In this document: one piece after another, positions 52,847 through 60,467 of the stretch
Layout: every line of letters begins with the position of its first letter
Numbering within the stretch: position 1 is the stretch's first letter
From: Pseudoduganella aquatica
GTDB lineage: Bacteria > Pseudomonadota > Gammaproteobacteria > Burkholderiales > Burkholderiaceae_D
Assembly: GCF_009857595.1 (NCBI RefSeq)
Contig: NZ_WWCU01000002.1
Coordinates: 186,001-250,000 of the forward strand
DNA: 64,000 nucleotides
Reading direction: 5' to 3'
The notes under the pieces: generated by a model
What the model was told of the DNA's origin: nothing
The model's database searches: none
The model's input: the letters and a program-made list of their open reading frames with translations, nothing else
Position numbers and translations under genes: made by a program

Positions 52847-54376
52847 CTAGTAGCGGGCAGGCTGATTCGCGGCCGGTGTGGTTTGTTTGATGAAGTCACG
52901 GATGTCGTCGGTCGAGCGCACCAGGTCTTCCGAGCGCAGATACATCATGTGGCCGCTGCGGTAGCCCTCGAAGCGCAGGCGGTCCTTCATCTTGCCGCTC
53001 GGGTCCAGCTGCCACATGGTGTACTTGGCGTCGAAGTAGGTGGTGGCGCCGTCGTAATAGCCGGACTGCACCATCACTTTCATGTAGGGATTCATGGCCA
53101 TGGCCTTGCGCAGGTTCTCGCCGGTGGTGTCGTTCTTGTTGTCCCAGGGATGCACGGAGCCGAACATGTTGTACTTGATGTCGGTCTTGTACTGCAGCAC
53201 GTCGCGCAGGTAGTGGTTGATGGCGGGCGTGAAGGAATGCAGCCAGGAGGTCAGCTCGGCGTTGTAGTCCGGGCTGGCGCCGGCGTCGGACTTGTCGATG
53301 CCCTTGTAGCGCGAGTCCAGGCGGCCCACGGTGTAGCCCTGGTCGCGCAGCAGTTCCTTCCAGAAGAAATTGGTCGGGATCACCAGGTTGTGCTGCAGCA
53401 CGGCCTTTTCGCCGATGCCGGAGTAGCGCGCCACCTTGGCGGCGATGCCGGCCTTCTTCGCGCTGTCCAGGAAGCCGCCCTTGGCCAGCGCGGGGATCAG
53501 CTCGTCCACGGTGAAGGCTTCCACTTCGGGCAGCACGTCTTTCAAGTCCCGGGCCTGCAGGTCGGCCGGCAGCGCTTTCTGGTACCAGGCGGTGGCGGCG
53601 TAGTAGGGCAGGTTGAGCGCGTCGCCGACGATGCCGTCGCGCTTCAGTCCCAGCTCGGTGGGCGAGACCAGGATCACGCCGTTCAGGTACATCCAGTGCG
53701 CGTTCTGCAGCTCCAGCGACAGGCCGGCCACGCGCGCGGTGCCGTAGCTTTCGCCGATCAGGTATTTGGGCGAGGTCCAGCGGCCTTCGCGCGAGACGAA
53801 GGTGTTCAGCCATTCGGCCAGGTAGGAGATGTCGGCGTTCACGCCGAAGAAGGTGGCGCGGTCGGCCTTGCTGTCGAGGATGCGCGAGAAACCGGTGTTG
53901 ACCGGGTCCACGTACAGGATGTCGGCCACGTCCAGGATGGAATGCGGGTTGTCGCGCACGCCGTAGGGCTGGACCGGGTAGCCTTCGTCGTCGATGTTGA
54001 GCATTTTCGGGCCGGTGTAGGCCACGTGCATCCACACCGAGGCCGAGCCGGGGCCGCCGTTGAAGGACAGCACCAGCGGGCGCCTGGCCTTGTCGGCCAC
54101 GTCGCTGCGCTGGTAGTAGGTGTAGAACAGCGAGGCGATCACCTTGCCGTCCTTGTCCCACACGGGCTGGGTGCCGGCGGTGACTTTGTAGGGAACGGCT
54201 TTGCCTTTGATCATGACCGTGGCGGACTTGCTGACGGCGGACTCGGCCTTCAGGGCGCGCTCGAAAGGCTGCGCAGGCGCGGCGGCAGGGGCGGGGGTGG
54301 CGGGCTTGCTGTCGGCGGCTTGCTGGGCGTGGGCGCTGAGCGAGAGCAGCAGGGCGGGGATGATCAAGGATTTCAT
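52847..54376 (-). CDS. Exported serine carboxypeptidase-like peptidase (S10 family)
   Basis: 509 aa from ATG 54376, which opens a signal peptide (KSLIIPALLLSLSAHA). S10 features: LVLSFNGGPGSASVWMH (oxyanion), nucleophile Ser in LIGESYGTARV, Asp and His near the C-terminus (VQSGYYDGATTYF; GYRSGHMMYL). A low-complexity Ala/Pro linker follows the signal peptide. Periplasmic or surface peptidase trimming C-terminal residues, by family. Divergent from the phasin gene across 210 bp. Confidence 0.88.
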   Translation of the reverse strand: MKSLIIPALLLSLSAHAQQAADSKPATPAPAAAPAQPFERALKAESAVSKSATVMIKGKAVPYKVTAGTQPVWDKDGKVIASLFYTYYQRSDVADKARRPLVLSFNGGPGSASVWMHVAYTGPKMLNIDDEGYPVQPYGVRDNPHSILDVADILYVDPVNTGFSRILDSKADRATFFGVNADISYLAEWLNTFVSREGRWTSPKYLIGESYGTARVAGLSLELQNAHWMYLNGVILVSPTELGLKRDGIVGDALNLPYYAATAWYQKALPADLQARDLKDVLPEVEAFTVDELIPALAKGGFLDSAKKAGIAAKVARYSGIGEKAVLQHNLVIPTNFFWKELLRDQGYTVGRLDSRYKGIDKSDAGASPDYNAELTSWLHSFTPAINHYLRDVLQYKTDIKYNMFGSVHPWDNKNDTTGENLRKAMAMNPYMKVMVQSGYYDGATTYFDAKYTMWQLDPSGKMKDRLRFEGYRSGHMMYLRSEDLVRSTDDIRDFIKQTTPAANQPARY

Positions 54377-54475
54377 GGTCGGGACAGGATCGATGGGAAG
54401 GCGCGAGTATTCCATATCGGGATCTGCTTGGGCGGCTGAGTTACAAACTCGCTACATTTCGTCAAGCGCGCACGT

Positions 54476-54489
54476 TTGATCTGGATCAT
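54476..54489 (+). promoter_or_regulatory. FNR/Anr-like box upstream of the phasin gene
   Basis: TTGAT-CTGG-ATCAT against the consensus TTGATnnnnATCAA: nine of ten fixed bases match. It lies about 98 bp before the phasin ATG in the 210-bp divergent region with the S10 peptidase gene. Distance and fit are compatible with oxygen-dependent control of either gene. Confidence 0.45.
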
Positions 54490-54586
54490 GGTGCGCCGGC
54501 GGGGTTCACGTAGTCTGATTGATTCGCGCAGCCATGTTGCAATGCAGCGCGACCCATCAGATAACTTTCATTTCAAGAGGTGATTT

Positions 54587-55216
54587 ATGTTTTCTTTCAA
54601 CCAGTCCGTCACTCCCGCCGCCAAACACCACATGGAAGCGCAAGTGTCGCTCATCAACGATATGTCCAAATCGCTGTTCCGCACCGTGCAGCAATACAGC
54701 GATCTGAACATTCAGCTGGCGCAGACCATCGCCGAAGAAATGTCGTTGACGGGGCAAGAGCTGCTTACCACCAACCGCCCGGCGGAGGTCGTCAACGTCA
54801 CGCTGTCGCATGCCCAGCCCACTGCCGACAAGCTGCGCGCCTACCAGCAGCACCTGTCGCGCATCGCGGCCAACACGCACGTGGCCCTGGCCAAGGTGGC
54901 CGAGGAGCACGTGAGCGAAACCAGCCGTACCGCCAAGGAACTGGCCGAGGAAGTGACCCGCATGGCCACCGAGGAAACCGAGAAAAACGTGCGCACCCAA
55001 CAGGATGCGATGCGTCGCATGGCCGCCACGTTCGACCAGTTCGCCGACGGCCATCATTTGCAGCCTGACGGCCACAGCAATGGCCGGGACCGTGAAGAGC
55101 AGCAGCGTCAGCAGGCCGAGGCGCAAGCTGCCGAAAGCCGCGCAGCCGGTGCCCAGGTGCACCAGACCAGCCAGCCTGCCGGCTCCAAGCAGCCGGGTGC
55201 CCGCAAGGAAGGCTGA
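54587..55216 (+). CDS. Phasin-family polyhydroxyalkanoate granule protein
   Basis: 209 aa. The helical phasin core (about residues 1-140) has VSLINDMSKSLFRTVQQYSDLNIQLAQTI and repeated amphipathic helices; residues 150-209 are a Gln/Ala/Ser-rich, probably disordered tail. Phasins coat PHA storage granules. Ribosome site AAGAGG before ATG 54587. A candidate FNR-like box is upstream. A short GCCAGC/GCTGGC hairpin (55244-55263) follows but lacks a T-run. Confidence 0.85.
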   Translation: MFSFNQSVTPAAKHHMEAQVSLINDMSKSLFRTVQQYSDLNIQLAQTIAEEMSLTGQELLTTNRPAEVVNVTLSHAQPTADKLRAYQQHLSRIAANTHVALAKVAEEHVSETSRTAKELAEEVTRMATEETEKNVRTQQDAMRRMAATFDQFADGHHLQPDGHSNGRDREEQQRQQAEAQAAESRAAGAQVHQTSQPAGSKQPGARKEG

Positions 55217-55405
55217 GATATCCGATCTGACTTGCAGTAGCTAGCCAGCAGTTGGTAGCTGGCCTCCACCGGCGCCTGCTTGCCAGGCTGCCATGAATGT
55301 GCGCGGCATCGTCAAAGGCGAAGGCCGCGCCGATACGGGCTGAGCCGCGCTCACGATTTCCGCATTTCTGCTACATTGGCGCCATGCGCAACAAGGATGG
55401 CAGCC

Positions 55406-55876
55406 ATGAATACAGCAACCGACAACAACGCAACCCGTACTGATTCCCTCCACATCGTTTGCCCGCATTGCGACGCGGTCAACCGCGTCCCGGCCACGCG
55501 CCTGGGGCAAGACCCAACCTGCGGCAAATGCCAGCGCGACCTGTTCACCGGCAAGCCGGTCGACCTGTCGAGCGCGCGCTTTCTGAAGCAGATAGAACGC
55601 AGCGAACTGCCGGTGCTGGTGGATTTCTGGGCGCCATGGTGCGGCCCATGCTTGTCGATGGCGCCGTTCTATGAGCAGGCCGCGCAGCGGCTGGAGCCGG
55701 ATTTCCGCGTCGTTAAAGTCAATACGGAGGAAGCGCAGGATCTGGCGGCGCGCTACGCCATCCGCAGCATTCCCACGCTGGCGCTGTTCAAAGGCGGACG
55801 GGAAGTGGCGCGCCAGCCGGGCGCCATGGACGCCAACAGCATCGTGGCGTGGGCGCAGCAGAACAACCGCCGCTAG
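55406..55876 (+). CDS. trxC: Thioredoxin 2
   Basis: 156 aa from ATG 55406 (AAGGA eight bases upstream; an ATG at 55397 lies in it). N-terminal zinc-binding module with Cys19-x2-Cys22 and Cys39-x2-Cys42 (VCPHC, CGKC), then a thioredoxin fold with active site WCGPC (Cys79, Cys82), cis-Pro in SIPTLALFKGG. Cytoplasmic disulfide reductase linked to oxidative stress. Convergent with mdcH, one base apart. Confidence 0.95.
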   Translation: MNTATDNNATRTDSLHIVCPHCDAVNRVPATRLGQDPTCGKCQRDLFTGKPVDLSSARFLKQIERSELPVLVDFWAPWCGPCLSMAPFYEQAAQRLEPDFRVVKVNTEEAQDLAARYAIRSIPTLALFKGGREVARQPGAMDANSIVAWAQQNNRR

Positions 55877-55877
55877 A

Positions 55878-56834
55878 CTATTCGCAGTGGCGCCGCAGCC
55901 AGGCGCGCACGCCGTCCAGGCTGCGGAAATCGGCCACCGAGCGGCAGGCGATGCCGGGGTGGCGCGCCTGCATCATGCGCGACAGCGCCGCGCCGGGGCC
56001 GAGCTCCAGCGCCACGGTGATGCCCGCTTCGGCGCAGGCGTCCATGCATTCATCCCATACGATGGTTTCGCAGAGCTGGCGCGGCAAGTGCTCGATGGCT
56101 TGCTCGCGGCGCTCCAGGCGGGCCGCGCTGATGCCCGACAGGACCGGCGTCTGGGCGTCATGCAGGCTGGCTGCCCGCAGGGCGTCGGCGAAGGGGGCTT
56201 GGGCGCAGGCCATGAGGGGCGTGTGGGAGGCTATCTCCACCGGTAGCGCGGTAACGCGCGCGCCTGCGGCCGCCAGCAGCGCCGTCGCTTCGCTGGCGCT
56301 GCTTTGCAAACCGCCGATGATGCAGCTGTCCTCGCCGGTGGCGATGGCGGCATGGAAGCCGCAAGCCGCCACCAGCGCTGCTGTCCGCGATGGGTGGGGG
56401 CCGGTCACGGCGAGCAAGGCCTGGCCGGGATGCGTGGCCAGGCTCTGATCCATCAGCTCCGCGCGCGTTTGCGCCAGCCGCACCGTTTCAAATGGCGTGA
56501 GTGCCCCCGCCACCCCCCAGGCCGCCAGCTCGCCTATGCTGTATCCGGCGACCAGCGCAGGCTGCGGCGCGCAGGACCGCAGCGCCTCCCACATCACCAG
56601 CGCCGCCGCCACTATCATCGGCTGCGCCACGCGATTTGAAAAGAGCCCGTGCCCTCCGCGCGCCGCATGATCCGCCTGGCCTGCGTGTTCCGCGTAGGGC
56701 GGGTTAGCGCACGCCCCGCGTGCGCGTAACCCGCCAAGCAGCGCCGCCGCAGCCGGATCCCCGTCGGCCAGATCAAACATCCCCTCATGCTGCCCGCCCT
56801 GGCCCGGACACAAAATCAGCAGCCTCGCGCTCAT
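55878..56834 (-). CDS. mdcH: Malonate decarboxylase malonyl-CoA:ACP transacylase MdcH
   Basis: 318 aa from ATG 56834, overlapping the mdcB stop (ATGA). FabD-like acyltransferase: CPGQGGQ near the N-terminus, nucleophile Ser99 in AGYSIGELAAWG, His in EIASHTPLM. It loads malonyl onto the MdcC acyl carrier. Residues 34-48 (GGLRARGACANPPYA) are encoded by a REP-like palindrome inserted in frame, in the region between the first strand and the first helix-rich segment. The rest reads normally, so the enzyme may still work. Last gene of the mdc operon. Confidence 0.9.
   Translation of the reverse strand: MSARLLILCPGQGGQHEGMFDLADGDPAAAALLGGLRARGACANPPYAEHAGQADHAARGGHGLFSNRVAQPMIVAAALVMWEALRSCAPQPALVAGYSIGELAAWGVAGALTPFETVRLAQTRAELMDQSLATHPGQALLAVTGPHPSRTAALVAACGFHAAIATGEDSCIIGGLQSSASEATALLAAAGARVTALPVEIASHTPLMACAQAPFADALRAASLHDAQTPVLSGISAARLERREQAIEHLPRQLCETIVWDECMDACAEAGITVALELGPGAALSRMMQARHPGIACRSVADFRSLDGVRAWLRRHCE
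56693..56735. repeat. REP-like palindrome inside mdcH
   Basis: Ends GGCGGGTTA (56698-56706) and TAACCCGCC (56727-56735) pair, and an inner GCGCACGC/GCGTGCGC adds eight more base pairs around a CCC loop with one bulged G. Same family as the pairs at 31879 and 35223. It is translated in frame with no stop codon. Confidence 0.88.
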
Positions 56835-57820
56835 GGCCACGCGTGCACCGAAAACGCCTGCACCAGGCAGCAAGCCGCCAGCAAATCCGCCGCCCCCCCC
56901 GGCGAGAGCCTATGGCGCACAAACAGCCGGTGAGTATCAAGCGCGCGCGCATGCCAATCCGGCTGCCGCGTCCCGCCCAGCTCCACGAATTCCCGCGCCC
57001 GATCCCGCACCATGCTCGCCCCGGCCGCGCCGCCGCGATGCAGCACATTCGTATCGCTCACATGCGCCATCAGCGCAAACAGCGCGTCGATGCGCGCGTG
57101 GTGCATGCCGCCGCCGCGCGCCAGCGTAGCCTGCAACGCCGGCAAGCCGACCAGAAATACCGACGGCAAGCCCAGCGCCGCCTCCTCGCGCGCGCCGCTG
57201 GCCGAGTGGAGTTGCGCGGCGCGCTGGCCGTGCGAGCCATCCGGCGCGGCCAGCGTGTGGGCCGCCAGCGCCGCGCCCCAGCCGTCCAGCAGGGCGGCGC
57301 GCAGCGATGCGGGATCAACTTTCGCCGCAAGCCCGGCATTGCGCCGCGCAAGCTGCCGCCCCAGCGCCGCGCACAGCATGCCCAGGCCGAATATGGCGCC
57401 GCGATGCGTGTTCACGCCGCCGGTGGCCGCCATCATGCGGCGCTCGGCGGCCATGCCCAGCTGCTTCAGGCGCGCAAACGGCGCAGCGTCCATGCCAGCG
57501 AGGCAGATGGCGGCGAAATAATGCCGCAGCGAGAACAGGCTGCGCATAAAGGTCAGCGCCGTCATATCGTCATGGCTGCCGTTGTCGATCAGCGACACCA
57601 GGCCGGGTTTGGGATAGAGGGCCAGTTCGGCGTAGAGCGCCCGCAGCGCCAGGCGAGCAGCCTGATGGCTGGCGACACGCCGGCGCGCACTGCCGAGGCC
57701 GTGACCGGATGACAGAACTGACCCCGGGGTGGGAGGGCGCGTACTGCCGAGGCCGTGACCGGATGACAGAACTGACCCCGCGTGGGATTCCGTGTGGTGG
57801 CGAGGGAGGGCGGGGGTCAT
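56831..57820 (-). CDS. mdcB: Triphosphoribosyl-dephospho-CoA synthase MdcB
   Basis: 329 aa from ATG 57820, which overlaps the mdcG stop (ATGA); no start codon exists closer to the conserved domain. Family sequence begins only at about residue 50 (QAARLALRALYAELALYPKPGLVS). Conserved LIDNGSHDDMTALTFM, GGVNTHRGAIFGLGMLCA and LAACCLVQAF confirm CitG/MdcB. It makes the prosthetic-group precursor for MdcC from ATP and dephospho-CoA. Residues 14-44 come from two copies of a 38-bp repeat, giving GSVLSSGHGLGS twice. Confidence 0.9.
   Translation of the reverse strand: MTPALPRHHTESHAGSVLSSGHGLGSTRPPTPGSVLSSGHGLGSARRRVASHQAARLALRALYAELALYPKPGLVSLIDNGSHDDMTALTFMRSLFSLRHYFAAICLAGMDAAPFARLKQLGMAAERRMMAATGGVNTHRGAIFGLGMLCAALGRQLARRNAGLAAKVDPASLRAALLDGWGAALAAHTLAAPDGSHGQRAAQLHSASGAREEAALGLPSVFLVGLPALQATLARGGGMHHARIDALFALMAHVSDTNVLHRGGAAGASMVRDRAREFVELGGTRQPDWHARALDTHRLFVRHRLSPGGAADLLAACCLVQAFSVHAWP
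57689..57780. repeat. 38-bp direct repeat in the 5' end of mdcB (57689-57726 and 57743-57780)
   Basis: Two identical 38-base copies, beginning ACTGCCGAGGCCGTGACCGG and ending GAACTGACCCCG on the plus strand, offset by 54 bases, i.e. 18 codons. Identity extends over nearly the whole unit, so duplication or insertion is recent. The unit resembles short interspersed repeats (GGGGTCAGTTCTGTC...) that I believe occur in related genomes; that needs a search. Confidence 0.85.
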
Positions 57821-58530
57821 GCGGGCCTCAGGGTGGCGAGCAGCTCGTCGGGGGCGGCGAGGTGGACGCTGTCTGTGGTTTTGACGAGCACGCGCGCCTG
57901 GGCGGCGCTGGCGCTCAGCCATTCTTTCCAGGAGACGGCTTGTCCGGATGGGAACATGATTTCGCCGTCCAGCGGCAGGCCGTGCGCGGCGCCGGACAGC
58001 AGCGCCAGGCCGGCTTGCAATTGTTGCCGGGTGAGGGGGCGGAACAGGATGTCGATGTCGGAGCTGTCCGTCAGGCAGCGCAGGCTGGTCAGGGCTTGCC
58101 AGGCGAGGGAGCCGTAGACGCGCAGGTCCAGCCCGGCCGACAGGCGCTGCAGTTCGGTGTAGCCGGGACGCCAGTGCGCCGGCAGCGCGGGCCGGGCGGC
58201 TTTGAGCGTGAGCGGGGCGGTGCTGCGTTCGATGTGCGCGGCCGCGACGCGCAGGGCGATGCGCGGCTTGGCGCCGGTGGAGTCGGGCGGGAGGGCGATG
58301 CCGGCGAAGACGTCCTGCCCGGCTTCGCTTTCGGGTTCGGCTACGTCCGTGGCTGCTTTCGCCGCCGATGCCGCTGCGCTGCCGATGCCGGGCTCGCGCC
58401 GCCGCACGACGACGGGCCAGTCCTCGTCCCGCCAGTGGCGCAGCACGGCTTCCTGCGCGGGCTGGGCGGCGAGCGCCGCTTGCCAGCCGGCGCGGGTGAG
58501 CCAGATCAGGTCATGCCGCTTGTACATCAT
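57817..58530 (-). CDS. mdcG: Phosphoribosyl-dephospho-CoA transferase MdcG
   Basis: 237 aa from ATG 58530 (another ATG follows directly; a TTG at 58539 is less likely). Nucleotidyltransferase features: VYGSLAWQAL and the metal-binding SDIDILFRP. It attaches the phosphoribosyl-dephospho-CoA group to a Ser of MdcC. Between VVRRREPG and the conserved IALPP region there is an Ala/Glu-rich segment of about 25 residues (about 48-75) that looks like an insertion. Overlaps mdcE by 20 bases and mdcB by four. Confidence 0.88.
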   Translation of the reverse strand: MMYKRHDLIWLTRAGWQAALAAQPAQEAVLRHWRDEDWPVVVRRREPGIGSAAASAAKAATDVAEPESEAGQDVFAGIALPPDSTGAKPRIALRVAAAHIERSTAPLTLKAARPALPAHWRPGYTELQRLSAGLDLRVYGSLAWQALTSLRCLTDSSDIDILFRPLTRQQLQAGLALLSGAAHGLPLDGEIMFPSGQAVSWKEWLSASAAQARVLVKTTDSVHLAAPDELLATLRPA

Positions 58531-59227
58531 GGCCGCCAAGGATGGCTTGGATGATGGGCTGCGCGAGCTTGCGGCCGCCGCGCTGGCGCCCCAGTTCGGC
58601 CCGTACGTCGGCGCCGGCGGGGGCGCGCAGCGCTTGCGCCAGCTGCTCGGCCAGGCTGCCGTCCCAGATCGATTCGATGCCGCCCATGCGCAGGTAGTTT
58701 TCCGGGCCGGGGGCGAATACGGGGTTGCTGCGCGCCAGCTCGGTGAGCACTTCTTCCGGCACCTTGGTGATGCGGGCCATGGCGGGCAGGCCCATCACGC
58801 GGATGGTGGCGGCGGGCAGGGCGTGGCAGGTGTCGGCCATCAGGCCGCTGGTGATGAAGCCGCCCGACAGCGCCTGGTCGTACACCAGCGCGACGATCTT
58901 GTGGCCGCGCCGGCGCGCGAGGTCCACGCATTTGCCCAGGTGGGCCATGTAGCTATTGATGCCCAGCATTTCGTCGCGGTGGCGCAGGCGCTGGCCCTGG
59001 GTGTCGACCAGCATGACGATGGGCCGGCCGGGGTGCTCGCGCACCGTGGCCAGCACGGCCTGCGCTTGCGCCAGCGCGATTTCGATGCCGATGGGGGCGT
59101 GGCCGGTGGTGCCGATGACGGCTACCGTGGCGCCGTCCACTTGCGCGCTGCCGGACAGGAACTGGTCTTGCTCGGTGATGGCGTGGCCTTGGGGGAACAG
59201 GTCTGTTGCCAGGGTTTGCCAGTCCAT
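58511..59227 (-). CDS. mdcE: Malonate decarboxylase gamma subunit MdcE
   Basis: 238 aa from ATG 59227, sharing one base with the mdcD stop (TAATG). Carboxyltransferase/crotonase-like fold: FLSGSAQVDGATVAVIGTTGHAPIG, IVMLVDTQGQRLRHRDE, ALSGGFITSGLMAD. With MdcD it decarboxylates malonyl-S-ACP to acetyl-S-ACP in the biotin-independent enzyme. Longer open frame upstream is antisense to mdcD. Confidence 0.92.
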   Translation of the reverse strand: MDWQTLATDLFPQGHAITEQDQFLSGSAQVDGATVAVIGTTGHAPIGIEIALAQAQAVLATVREHPGRPIVMLVDTQGQRLRHRDEMLGINSYMAHLGKCVDLARRRGHKIVALVYDQALSGGFITSGLMADTCHALPAATIRVMGLPAMARITKVPEEVLTELARSNPVFAPGPENYLRMGGIESIWDGSLAEQLAQALRAPAGADVRAELGRQRGGRKLAQPIIQAILGGHDVQAA

Positions 59228-60126
59228 TATTGGCCTCCTGCGCGGCGGCCTGCCGCTGCCGCTTTGAAGGGGGCGATGTCCAGCATGGCGATGTTGGCTG
59301 CGTCGGGCATGCCCATCTCGGTCCAGATGTCGGCCGGGTCGGGCAGCGCGCCGTAGCGGGCGATGCGGTCGGTGAGCATGGCTTGCTCCTGTTCGAGTGC
59401 TTGCAGTGTCAGTTCGGGGGCGCTCTGCCGGGCGATGGCTTCGATGGCGGCGGCGCGGAAGGCGCCGATGGCGTCTGGCACGATGGCCTGGCAGTCGCCC
59501 ATCAGGTAGCGGTGCTTGCCGCCGGTGGTGCGCCACACCAGGGCGCGGTCGCGCGAGTCGAATTCTTCCACGCCGTTGGCGGTTTCGATCACTTCGGGGC
59601 CGGACATGGAGAGCCGCGCTTCTTCGGACATGATGACGGCGTTGGTGCAGCGCGCCACGATGCCCATGCCGCCGAAGGCGCCGTTGGCGCCGCCCACCAG
59701 GGCGATGACGGGGATGCCCGCCGCCCGCGCGTCCAGCACGGCGCGCATGACTTCGGCCACGGCGATCAGGCCGGCGTTGGCTTCGTGCAGCCGCACGCCG
59801 CCCGATTCGATCAGCAGCACCACGGCTTGCGGGCGTTCGTCGAGCGCGCGCCGCAGCAGGCCGGTGAGTTTGGCGCCGTGGACTTCGCCCACCGCGCCGC
59901 CCATGAAGCCGCCTTCCTGCGCGGCGACGAAGATGGGCATGCCGTCCAGCCGCGCGCGGCCGATGGCGACGCCGTCGTCGAAGGCGACGGGGGCGTTGAG
60001 TTGGCCCAGGTGGGGGCTGACCACGCGCTGGGCGGGGCCGATGAGTTCTTCAAAGCTGCCCGCGTCGACCAGCTGGAGCAGGCGTTCGCGGGCGCTGGCC
60101 TCTTGGTAGCTGCTGCTGTTGTTCAT
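59227..60126 (-). CDS. mdcD: Malonate decarboxylase beta subunit MdcD
   Basis: 299 aa. Carboxyltransferase fold: GMPIFVAAQEGGFMGGAVGEVHGAKL, VVLLIESGGVRLHEAN, VGGANGAFGGMGIVARC, SMSGPEVIETANGVEEFD. Pairs with MdcE as the decarboxylase. Overlaps mdcC by ATGA and mdcE by one base. Confidence 0.94.
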   Translation of the reverse strand: MNNSSSYQEASARERLLQLVDAGSFEELIGPAQRVVSPHLGQLNAPVAFDDGVAIGRARLDGMPIFVAAQEGGFMGGAVGEVHGAKLTGLLRRALDERPQAVVLLIESGGVRLHEANAGLIAVAEVMRAVLDARAAGIPVIALVGGANGAFGGMGIVARCTNAVIMSEEARLSMSGPEVIETANGVEEFDSRDRALVWRTTGGKHRYLMGDCQAIVPDAIGAFRAAAIEAIARQSAPELTLQALEQEQAMLTDRIARYGALPDPADIWTEMGMPDAANIAMLDIAPFKAAAAGRRAGGQ

Positions 60127-60437
60127 GGCGTGGTCCCCAGCATGGTTTCGACGGCCTGGTCCAGCCGCAGGCTGACCACGGCGGGCGTGGCGCCCACGTC
60201 GTTGATGGCGATGCGGGCGTCCGCCAGCGGCCAGCGCTGGTGGAAGTCGCGCATGACGGCTTCCCAGATGGCGCCGAAGCCGACGGCGGCGGTGGTGATC
60301 TGTATCTCGCAGGCGCCGGCCAGCGGGGCCGATTCGATGAGTACTTCGAGGTTGCCGGAGCCGACCACGCCCACCACCTGCGGCCCGGCCGGCAGGCTGC
60401 GGCTGCCGTTTTCAAAGCGGTACGTTAGAGTTTCCAT
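60123..60437 (-). CDS. mdcC: Malonate decarboxylase acyl carrier protein MdcC
   Basis: 104 aa. Ser27 in VVGVVGSGNLEVLIE is the attachment site of the phosphoribosyl-dephospho-CoA group; ITTAAVGFGAIWEAVMRDF and INDVGATPAVVSLRL are family-typical. Carries the acyl group between MdcA, MdcDE and MdcH. Starts 30 bp after mdcA. Confidence 0.93.
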   Translation of the reverse strand: METLTYRFENGSRSLPAGPQVVGVVGSGNLEVLIESAPLAGACEIQITTAAVGFGAIWEAVMRDFHQRWPLADARIAINDVGATPAVVSLRLDQAVETMLGTTP

Positions 60438-60467
60438 GTCCTTGCCTTATGCCTTAAGTCTTGTGGC

